From Fidelibacterota bacterium (GTDB lineage: Bacteria > Fidelibacterota > Marinisomatia > Marinisomatales > J089): 5,040 nt of DNA. Positions 1 to 5,040 of the stretch are shown here, one piece after another. Location: contig RFIZ01000243.1 of the NCBI GenBank assembly GCA_003695105.1, forward strand, positions 1 through 5,040. Direction: 5' to 3'. Numbering within the stretch: position 1 is the first letter of the stretch; each line of letters begins with the position of its first letter. Both the position numbers and the translations under genes were made by a program. The notes under the pieces were generated by a model. It did not search any database. It had not been told where the DNA came from and saw only the letters and a list, made by a program, of their open reading frames with translations.

Positions 1-253
1 CGCTGATGTTTCCCATTCCGACCGTACTGGCCAGGGCGCTGGACAGGGCCTGGTAATGGGGGATATCTCCGGGATCGGTGGCGGAATCGTATTTTCCCCG
101 CAGGATATCGATCCCATGCCGGAAATAGCGAAAGGGTACGAAGCGGGAATACACGGTGAAATAGAGTCCCCCGCCCAGTAACAGAATCAACAGGGGCGTT
201 CCCCACATGAAGGAACTGAACGCCGCCAGTCCCTTGTCGAGCAGGTCCATCAT
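1..253 (-). CDS. Alanine/glycine:cation symporter (AGCS family), N-terminal part
   Basis: The first 84 residues of a sodium- or proton-coupled alanine/glycine symporter of the inner membrane; the gene continues beyond base 1. The N-terminus has a short amphipathic stretch (DLLDKGLAAFSSFMWGTP), a hydrophobic first membrane helix at about residues 18-36 (LLILLLGGGLYFTVYSRF), then FRYFRHGIDILRGKYD and the family hallmark GDIPHYQALSSALASTVGMGNIS at about 62-84, which matches the usual 'G.IS.FQAL..AL..TVG.GNI' of AGCS proteins. I chose the ATG at 253 because a GAGG sits 9 bases upstream; an ATG at 262 in the same frame (adding MTT) would leave almost no room for a ribosome site, and the ATG at 250 is also possible. 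It is the last visible gene of the operon, 11 bp after the acyltransferase. Inferred role: taking up alanine or glycine released from cell-wall peptides. The family is secure; the substrate is not. Confidence 0.9.
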   Translation of the reverse strand, partial: MMDLLDKGLAAFSSFMWGTPLLILLLGGGLYFTVYSRFVPFRYFRHGIDILRGKYDSATDPGDIPHYQALSSALASTVGMGNIS

Positions 254-262
254 AGTCGTCAT

Positions 263-266
263 CCTC
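263..266 (-). promoter_or_regulatory. Ribosome binding site deciding the AGCS symporter start
   Basis: A GAGG, partly built from the TGA stop of the preceding acyltransferase gene, lies 9 bases before the ATG at 253. It favours that ATG over the in-frame ATG at 262, which it touches directly. Because the site overlaps the upstream stop codon, translation of the two genes is probably coupled. Confidence 0.5.
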
Positions 267-1380
267 AGATTTTGATAAAGATCCGGTTTTTGTACATCCA
301 GCGGACCACGAGCCACCACATGAATACATGGAACAGGGCAAAGAGAAGGGAACCGTTGTAATTGCCCGCCAGGGGACGGAAGACGGTTTCATAGAGATAG
401 GTATAGCCCGAAACGACTTCACCGTTCAGATTGTATTTGATTTTGAGAATGATCCGGCCCCAGATCCCGGAGGCCGTAAAGACAAAAATAGAGTTCATCC
501 CAAACACCACCAGTGGTTGAACGGCCTTTTTATACCCTTTGATATCGATGACCCAAATCATGGCTCCCAGGACGATGGCGGCCAGTCCGCCGGTATACAA
601 CACATAAGAACTGGTCCAGATGGATTTGTTGATGGGGAAAACCAGTCCCCAGATCCAGCCGACCACACCCCAGGCGGCCCCGAGAGCAAACAAATCCTTC
701 ACCACTTCCAGTTTGTCGGTTTTGGTCTGGATCAGGACGCCCACTTCATAACCCAGGAGGACCGTGACGATAGCCGGCAAGGTGCTGAACAACCCTTCCG
801 GATCGAAGGGGATGCCTTTGCCATGCCACATATGGCCGGCACCCAGAACAGCCAGATCAATTTTGCGGACGAGATTGTGTTCCAGGGAAAAGGGATCGGG
901 CCCGCCGAACAGCCAGAGGGCCAGCCAGTAGCCGATCAAAATGATGCCGGAAGTGATCCAGCGGGTTTTCGGTTTCAGGGATACCGCCAGAATCGCGCCG
1001 AATCCGTAGGCGAGAGAAATGCGCTGCAGGACACCCATGATCCGGAAATGGCTCCAATCCCAGTCCTGGCGGATGAAGGGAAAGGCAGCCATGGCGGAAC
1101 CGACCAGGAAGATGATGATCATGCGTTTCACAATTTTTTTCAGCAGATCACCCGTGAGACGGTATTCATACCGCCGGAAAGAGTAGCGCATGGCCACACC
1201 CACGATAAAGAGAAAGAAGGGAAAGACCAGATCTGTGGGAGTACAGCCGTTCCATTCGGCATGATCGAAAGGGGTGTAGACATAATTCCAGCTCCCCGGA
1301 TTGTTCACCAGTATCATGAGGGCGATGGTGGCCCCGCGAAAAGCGTCCAGGGCGACCAGGCGTTCCGTAATCTTGACCAT
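265..1380 (-). CDS. NagX/HGSNAT-like membrane acyltransferase (DUF5009/DUF1624 type)
   Basis: A 371-residue polytopic membrane protein of the family that includes human lysosomal heparan-alpha-glucosaminide N-acetyltransferase and bacterial NagX. HGSNAT carries an acetyl group from cytosolic acetyl-CoA across the membrane to the amine of a terminal glucosamine; bacterial members are associated with amino-sugar use but their reaction is poorly defined. The family signature is at the N-terminus: RLVALDAFRGATIALMILVNN (about residues 7-27), then PFDHAEWNGCTPTDLVFPFFLFIVG (about 37-61). His40 in FDHAEWNG aligns with the conserved, proposed catalytic histidine of HGSNAT. Further family-like blocks are RIMGVLQRIS (113-122), FDPEGLFSTLPAI (192-204) and FGMNSIFVF (293-301). 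I count roughly ten to eleven hydrophobic helices and see no separate signal peptide. The start follows a very strong ribosome site, 3 bp after the permease stop. In this operon it may acetylate a wall-derived amino sugar; that substrate is inferred. No missing motif was noticed. Confidence 0.88.
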   Translation of the reverse strand: MVKITERLVALDAFRGATIALMILVNNPGSWNYVYTPFDHAEWNGCTPTDLVFPFFLFIVGVAMRYSFRRYEYRLTGDLLKKIVKRMIIIFLVGSAMAAFPFIRQDWDWSHFRIMGVLQRISLAYGFGAILAVSLKPKTRWITSGIILIGYWLALWLFGGPDPFSLEHNLVRKIDLAVLGAGHMWHGKGIPFDPEGLFSTLPAIVTVLLGYEVGVLIQTKTDKLEVVKDLFALGAAWGVVGWIWGLVFPINKSIWTSSYVLYTGGLAAIVLGAMIWVIDIKGYKKAVQPLVVFGMNSIFVFTASGIWGRIILKIKYNLNGEVVSGYTYLYETVFRPLAGNYNGSLLFALFHVFMWWLVVRWMYKNRIFIKI

Positions 1381-1383
1381 AAG

Positions 1384-3228
1384 CTACTCCTCCTTCTTGC
1401 CAAATTCAGGATCAATCGGGATGAATTTCAACAAAATAAATCCGGGGATCGTGGCGATGAGCACCCAGATGAAGAAATGCTGGTAACCGATGATTTCCTG
1501 GAGCCAGCCGCTGAACATACCGGGGATCATCATTCCCAGGGCCATGAAACCGGTGCAAATGGCGTAGTGGGCGGTTTTGTGTCTTCCTTCCGCCACCGAT
1601 ATCATGTACAACATGTAGGCGGTGAAACCGAACCCATAGCCGAACTGTTCGATCCCTACGCAGGTATTGATGATGAAAAAATTGTCCGGCAGGGCCGAGG
1701 AGAGATAGACATAAACGGCATTGGGCAAATTCATGGCGATGGCCATCCACCAGACCCAGTATTTCAGGCCGTGCCGGGCGGACAGGACGCCGCCCACGAT
1801 CCCGCCCAGGGTCAGCAGGAGCATACCCACCGTGCCGTAGACAAAGCCATATTGTCCGGTGGTCAGTGCCAGACCGCCGGCTTCCTGAACGTCCAGCATG
1901 AAGAGGGGAGCAATTTTCACCAGCTGAGCCTCACCAAAGCGGTAGAACAGAATGAACAGGATGGAAATCAAAATTTTTTCCTTGGTGAAATATTCGGCGA
2001 AAACGGCGCCGAAATTCCGGAAAAATTGTCCCGGTGATACGGCTTCGGTACTGACATCGTCCCGGGGATGAGGCAGGATGAACCGATGGTAGAGGAAAAA
2101 GAGGAAAAAGAGCACGGCCAGGATGCCGAAGGTGATCATCCAGGCCAGGGGAATATTCCCCGCCCGGGCTTCAAAAGTGGCCGTGACGGAGGACCGGAGT
2201 TTGGGGTCGATCTGAATCAATGCCAGGACGGGCTGATTCCAGTTGCGGGAGGTGAACTCGCTCCGACCGCCCTCCAACAGGGTGATGCTTTTGTCTCCTC
2301 CGGTACGTCCGAAATGGACCACCACGGTTTCTCCGTCCGGTGGCGGTGCGGATAACCGGATCCGAAACCAGCCCAGATTGCCCTGAGCGCGATGGATTTC
2401 CCGGCCCGTTTCGCTGCCAAACCAGCGTTTCAGAACCCGGGCCAGGGGAGTCGATACGGAAGCAGTCCACCAGGACGGCTCCTCCGTTGGGTTTGAGGTC
2501 CGGGAAGCGGCTTTTCCCTGTTCATCCTGCCGGCCGTTTTGAGCCTGCACCCAGGCCCGGACGGAGTCCACATAGGTTCTGTCCCGGGGAATCATGGGAA
2601 TGGCCAGGGAGGGGGGATCGATGACGATAGACAAAGAAGCGGGAGGCGGCACATCCGACGGTGCGGCCGCAGCGGTGACTGCAGACGGTGATACCGATTG
2701 CACCGTGCATTCGACCGACGGCAGTCCCGTAGTACTTTCCAAATACCCGGCCAGGATAATCAATAATCCCTGCCCGGTGATCATGGCCAGGCGGTAAAAC
2801 GTGGAGCGGATCCCCACGAACCAGGCCTGGTTTTTCTGGGAGAGTCCCAACATGTAGAAACCATCGGCGGCAATGTCATGGGTGGCGGAACTGAAGGCCA
2901 GCAGCCAGAAAAAGCCCATGGTGATTTTGAAAAAGGTGGGCAACGGAATGGACAGAACCAATCCTCCCAGACCAGCGCCGATCAAAAGTTGGGTGGTGAC
3001 GATCCAGAATCGTTTGGTCCGGAGGATATCCACCACGGGACTCCAGAGGGGTTTGATCACCCAGGGCAGGTAGAGCCAGCTGGTGTATAGGGCGATCTCG
3101 GCATTGGAAACGCCCATCCGTTTGTAGAACACCACCGAAAGGAGCATGACAATGACATAGGGAATGCCTTCGGCAAAATACAGACTGGGCACCCAGTACC
3201 AGGGTGAACGGGAGGATTCTGTGCTCAT
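1384..3228 (-). CDS. AmpG-like muropeptide permease (MFS) with a large extracytoplasmic insert
   Basis: A 614-residue major facilitator protein most like the AmpG/PAT group, which imports anhydro-muropeptides into the cytoplasm for recycling. Two blocks of six membrane helices are visible: about residues 10-163 (TM1-5), 358-381 (TM6) and 416-603 (TM7-12). Family-like motifs are SLYFAEGIPYVIV in TM1, LPWVIKPLWSPVVD at 54-67 (MFS motif A region) and SSATHDIAADGFYM at 113-126, equivalent to the 'ATQDI..DA' block of AmpG relatives. In the C-terminal half, EQFGYGFGFTAYMLYMIS (527-544) and the following AHYAICTGFMALG also look AmpG-like. Residues about 165-357 are an extra domain between TM5 and TM6, described separately; it brings the protein well above the 400-500 residues usual for the family. 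The ATG at 3228 overlaps the upstream stop (ATGA) and has AAGGA 6 bases upstream, so the start is secure. The likely cargo is a muropeptide or anhydro-sugar; another peptide or sugar substrate cannot be excluded, and the AmpG name is a family-level call. Confidence 0.82.
   Translation of the reverse strand: MSTESSRSPWYWVPSLYFAEGIPYVIVMLLSVVFYKRMGVSNAEIALYTSWLYLPWVIKPLWSPVVDILRTKRFWIVTTQLLIGAGLGGLVLSIPLPTFFKITMGFFWLLAFSSATHDIAADGFYMLGLSQKNQAWFVGIRSTFYRLAMITGQGLLIILAGYLESTTGLPSVECTVQSVSPSAVTAAAAPSDVPPPASLSIVIDPPSLAIPMIPRDRTYVDSVRAWVQAQNGRQDEQGKAASRTSNPTEEPSWWTASVSTPLARVLKRWFGSETGREIHRAQGNLGWFRIRLSAPPPDGETVVVHFGRTGGDKSITLLEGGRSEFTSRNWNQPVLALIQIDPKLRSSVTATFEARAGNIPLAWMITFGILAVLFFLFFLYHRFILPHPRDDVSTEAVSPGQFFRNFGAVFAEYFTKEKILISILFILFYRFGEAQLVKIAPLFMLDVQEAGGLALTTGQYGFVYGTVGMLLLTLGGIVGGVLSARHGLKYWVWWMAIAMNLPNAVYVYLSSALPDNFFIINTCVGIEQFGYGFGFTAYMLYMISVAEGRHKTAHYAICTGFMALGMMIPGMFSGWLQEIIGYQHFFIWVLIATIPGFILLKFIPIDPEFGKKEE
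1387..1395 (-). promoter_or_regulatory. Strong Shine-Dalgarno site for the NagX-like gene
   Basis: AAGGAGGAG lies 6 bases before the ATG at 1380, inside the last codons of the upstream permease (it encodes part of its KKEE tail). It is the strongest ribosome site in the window, supports the 1380 start, and suggests independent as well as coupled initiation. Confidence 0.75.
2155..2736 (-). other. Inserted TM5-TM6 domain of the AmpG-like permease, Calx-beta-like at its end
   Basis: Codes for residues about 165-358 of the permease. The first part (about 170-215) is a low-complexity Ala/Pro/Ser/Val-rich linker with PSAVTAAAAPSDVPPPASL. It is followed by a charged, tryptophan-containing part (RAWVQAQNGRQDEQGKA, PSWWTASVSTPLARVLKRWFG; about 223-271). 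The last 70 residues (about 285-356) have alternating hydrophobic beta-strand pattern: GWFRIRLSAPPPDGETVVVHFG, then SEFTSRNWNQPVLALIQID. This resembles Calx-beta or cadherin-like adhesion repeats, which often read 'L...P...VTV......FT..NWN.PQTV.V...D'. Canonical MFS topology with an inside N-terminus, and the basic loops after TM2 and TM6, place the insert on the outer face. The reading frame is intact across it and nothing suggests an intron or mobile element. The fold match is from pattern memory only. Confidence 0.6.
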
Positions 3229-4538
3229 GAGGAGTCCTTGGTGTACAGAGTTGACAATTCAGTTCCGGGATAGTAGTGCCGCAGAATGTCCTGAGAAGAA
3301 TACCCGGCCAGCGCCATACCGAGGGCGCCGATCTGGCAGAGACCCACTCCGTGTCCCCAGCCGGCTCCATGCAGTGTGAATCGGGACGGTGGCTGTTCGG
3401 GAGTGGATTCCACGAAGAAGGCCGAACTGTAGAGAAAACCCCGGTGGAGGACTCGGCGGATTTCGTACTCTGATTCCAATACAGACCGGACGGGTTGACC
3501 CTCCCGCACTCCCCGGATAGCCAGGCGGATCAGGCGGCCGGATTCACCCCGTTTCAGGGGCTGAAGCTCTTCGACGAAATCCACGTTCAGACCCAATTGA
3601 TCCCGGAGTAAACGGCACAACTCCTCCTGGGAATAGGTCAGGGTCCAGCGAAAATAGGAACCGGCCTCATCCACCGACCCGAGGTACCGGGGAAGATCCG
3701 GTTCGGGAATATAGGAGGGGCTGCAAAAGGAGGGCGGCGCTTCCGTCCACCAGCGCTGGAAATCCTGTTCCTGACTCAGCCGGAGGGCGGGGTCAGGAGG
3801 TGTGGCGGAATCGGGCAGGGCGCGGAAACAGGATTGGGCCGGGCCCGGCCAGACATTTTCAAAGCGTTCGGTCATTCCGCCGCAGGATTTGGAATATCGG
3901 GCGTCACAAATTTCGTCCCCAACCATCAGCACCTGCCCGTAGGTGTTGAGCACCCCCCGTCGGCTGTGAGGAGTGATATGTCCGCGGCCCTGGTAGCGCT
4001 GGCAACAATCATCATTGCAGGCGTCCAGGTCCCAGCGCCGGTGTTTCTGCTCCGCAGCAGCCAGGAGCCAGGAACGGGCCACGATAGTCTGGGCTTCCAA
4101 CAGAGCCGTGGGACATTCCGCTCCCATTTCGGAGGTGGCCACACTCATGAGGTAGTCCTCAAGGGGCAATTCATTGACGACCAGCATACCTCCCTCCACC
4201 ACGGACAGGATCAAATCTCCGGTCACTTCAATGGGAATGTGTTTCTCCCAGTGAAAACCCCGGCCCGCCCTCACCGGATGCAGGCGGAGGGAGGTGTCGA
4301 CCGAAGCAGAGGGTAGTCTCCGGAGTGTCAGACGATCGGAGGACGCCCCTTCCCATCGAATCCGGTTTTCCTCAACGGTCAGGGAGAGGGATTCTGAAAC
4401 CGGAATGCCCGTTTCCCGAATTTGATAGGAACGGGGTGGGGAAAAGGTGATGTGGAGGGTGGTTTGATGATCTTCGGGCAGGACCAACCCGACCCGGATG
4501 CGGGGTTCCGTTCGCGGAATGTCACCCCGTTTAAGCAT
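3225..4538 (-). CDS. SpoIID/LytB-domain protein, no visible signal peptide
   Basis: A 437-residue member of the SpoIID/LytB family, whose best-studied member (Bacillus SpoIID) is a lytic transglycosylase that cuts glycan strands after stem peptides are removed and leaves anhydro-MurNAc ends. The core runs from ELPLEDYLMSVATSEMGAECPTALLEAQTIVARSWLL (about 123-159), where Glu137 matches the catalytic glutamate of SpoIID and Arg155 the conserved following arginine. Next come a cysteine-rich DACNDDCCQRYQG (172-184), YSKSCGGMTE (215-224), and the C-terminal hallmark GAGWGHGVGLCQIGALGMA (391-409) ending IL.HYYPGTELS. The N-terminal 100 residues (PRIRVGLVL..., mostly strands) look like the accessory domain of SpoIID-family proteins. 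The start is set by the ATG overlapping the upstream stop, with GGAG just before it; the frame stays open upstream to 4844, but that part only shadows the preceding gene. No hydrophobic leader follows the ATG, so a cytoplasmic location is likely. Family is firm, exact activity inferred. Confidence 0.88.
   Translation of the reverse strand: MLKRGDIPRTEPRIRVGLVLPEDHQTTLHITFSPPRSYQIRETGIPVSESLSLTVEENRIRWEGASSDRLTLRRLPSASVDTSLRLHPVRAGRGFHWEKHIPIEVTGDLILSVVEGGMLVVNELPLEDYLMSVATSEMGAECPTALLEAQTIVARSWLLAAAEQKHRRWDLDACNDDCCQRYQGRGHITPHSRRGVLNTYGQVLMVGDEICDARYSKSCGGMTERFENVWPGPAQSCFRALPDSATPPDPALRLSQEQDFQRWWTEAPPSFCSPSYIPEPDLPRYLGSVDEAGSYFRWTLTYSQEELCRLLRDQLGLNVDFVEELQPLKRGESGRLIRLAIRGVREGQPVRSVLESEYEIRRVLHRGFLYSSAFFVESTPEQPPSRFTLHGAGWGHGVGLCQIGALGMALAGYSSQDILRHYYPGTELSTLYTKDSS
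3235..3239 (-). promoter_or_regulatory. Shine-Dalgarno site for the AmpG-like gene
   Basis: AAGGA lies 6 bases before the ATG at 3228, inside the last codons of the SpoIID-like gene. With the 4-bp ATGA stop/start overlap it fixes the start and points to translational coupling. Confidence 0.6.
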
Positions 4539-5040
4539 AAGACTCCGGATTGTGGCACATCCAGGCATCAATGCCGGCACCGAGCACCGGGGCCGCCCGC
4601 AGATGCGACAGAACCAGGCGGTCTTCCCGGAACAAGCCGTCGTTGACGAAGTGTTGCCGCGCCGGATCATCCAACCGATTGAGGATCTGGTCGGCCAGAC
4701 GTTTACGGAGCGGATTCCAGAGATATGGGGTCTCCCGGGCTTGCTCCAGGAGCTGGGCCAGGCGTTGGCCGATGACCAGGCGATCCAGCAACGTGCCCCG
4801 ATAGGGGTGAACCGCTTCCAGAGGTGCCCGCTTGGCATTGACAAAGTCGAAACGTCCCTGCCACCCCCGGTAAATGGTTTCCAGACGTTCGAACAGCAGA
4901 TCAGCCAGGCGATCCGCCACCAGGTTCAGACATTCTCGGGCGGCATGTTCCCCGGAAAGGGCGCGTTCCAGGATCCGGAGGGGATAAATCCGACGGGAAA
5001 CGACTTCCCTGATATCCAGGTCGGCACACCGGGCATAGAC
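4531..5040 (-). CDS. Unrecognised protein, C-terminal part
   Basis: The last 169 residues of a gene that enters from beyond base 5040; the frame is open to the window edge and ends with TAA at 4531. The visible sequence starts VYARCADLDIREVVSRRIYP and ends MCHNPESYA. It is largely alpha-helical in pattern, soluble, rich in Leu, Arg and Ala, and has no membrane segment. Recognisable landmarks are LNLVADRLADLLFERLE, WQGRFDFVNAKRAPLEAVHPYRGTLLDRLVIGQRLAQLL, and a C-terminal VLSHLRAAPVLGAGIDAW. I could not place it in a family. A GTG at 4920 could in principle be an internal start, but the open frame above it encodes sequence of the same character, so I treat the gene as continuing upstream. It overlaps the SpoIID-like gene by 8 bp, which suggests the two are made together and serve the same pathway. 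It is credible as a gene because of that coupling and the uninterrupted frame, not because of a family match. Confidence 0.72.
   Translation of the reverse strand, partial: VYARCADLDIREVVSRRIYPLRILERALSGEHAARECLNLVADRLADLLFERLETIYRGWQGRFDFVNAKRAPLEAVHPYRGTLLDRLVIGQRLAQLLEQARETPYLWNPLRKRLADQILNRLDDPARQHFVNDGLFREDRLVLSHLRAAPVLGAGIDAWMCHNPESYA
4543..4546 (-). promoter_or_regulatory. Shine-Dalgarno site supporting the short SpoIID-like start
   Basis: GGAG lies 4 bases before the ATG at 4538, within the 3' end of the upstream gene. Spacing is a little short, but it coincides with the point where SpoIID-like sequence begins, so it supports 4538 over any start further upstream in the same frame. 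Confidence 0.45.

Noticed and set aside
254..264. Possible terminator or promoter in the short gap between the last two genes.
   Set aside because: Eleven bases are too few for either; the bases are explained by the ribosome site and the alternative ATG.
328..2037. A 569-codon open frame on the plus strand, antisense to the acyltransferase gene and half of the permease gene.
   Set aside because: It lies in exact codon register with both minus-strand genes, so its stops correspond to Leu TTA/CTA and Ser TCA codons, which these genes rarely use. Its product is a hydrophilic D/H/Q/G-rich sequence with no family likeness, as expected from the reverse of membrane-protein codons, and it first closes at the TCA for Ser398 of the permease.
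2155..2736. The permease insert as a separate gene, frameshift or mobile insertion.
   Set aside because: The frame is continuous through the insert, no repeats or target-site duplications were seen at its edges, and both transporter halves retain their expected helices.
2876..3370. A 164-codon minus-strand frame spanning the SpoIID-permease junction.
   Set aside because: It is out of frame with two well-supported genes, has no recognisable motif and would need extensive overlap with both.
3834..4316. A 160-codon plus-strand frame antisense to the SpoIID-like gene.
   Set aside because: It lies wholly inside the supported gene, shows no family likeness and has the composition of an antisense shadow.
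4539..4844. N-terminal extension of the SpoIID-like frame up to 4844, adding about 102 residues.
   Set aside because: The added sequence is Trp/Arg/Ser-rich, unlike SpoIID proteins, and fully overlaps the upstream gene in another frame; the ATG at 4538 has its own ribosome site and the typical stop/start overlap.

Overview
The window is a fully coding piece of one bacterial operon, read entirely from the minus strand. In transcription order (high to low coordinate) it holds: the 3' end of a gene I do not recognise (5040-4531); a SpoIID/LytB-domain protein (4538-3225); an AmpG-like MFS permease with a large extra domain (3228-1384); a NagX/HGSNAT-type membrane acyltransferase (1380-265); and the 5' end of an alanine/glycine:cation symporter (253-1, running off the window). 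No junction leaves more than about 11 untranslated bases: the first two genes overlap by 8 bp, the next pair by 4 bp (ATGA), then come gaps of 3 bp and 11 bp. There is no room for internal promoters or terminators, no stretch over 300 bases lacks a gene, and I saw no RNA genes, mobile elements, CRISPR arrays or significant repeats.

The genes read as a peptidoglycan salvage module. AmpG-family permeases bring muropeptides (anhydro-MurNAc sugars with or without peptide) into the cytoplasm. SpoIID-type proteins are lytic transglycosylases that make anhydro-MurNAc ends, or amidase enhancers. The NagX/DUF5009 family resembles human heparan-alpha-glucosaminide N-acetyltransferase and is linked in bacteria to amino-sugar use. 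AGCS symporters move alanine or glycine, the residues released from stem peptides and cross-bridges. Assigning all of them to one pathway is inference from family knowledge and gene order.

Two points stand out. The AmpG-like protein has about 190 extra residues between its predicted TM5 and TM6, which topology places outside the cytoplasmic membrane; the insert ends in a segment resembling Calx-beta/cadherin-like beta-sandwich repeats. The SpoIID-like protein has no visible signal peptide or membrane anchor, so it may work in the cytoplasm on imported muropeptides instead of on the sacculus.

The organism is a bacterium of moderately high GC by eye, with clear Shine-Dalgarno sites and few TTA, CTA or TCA codons. 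From memory, AmpG-like, SpoIID-like and DUF5009 genes occur together in Bacteroidetes and relatives, so a member of the wider FCB group is plausible, but the window has no taxonomic marker and I hold this loosely.
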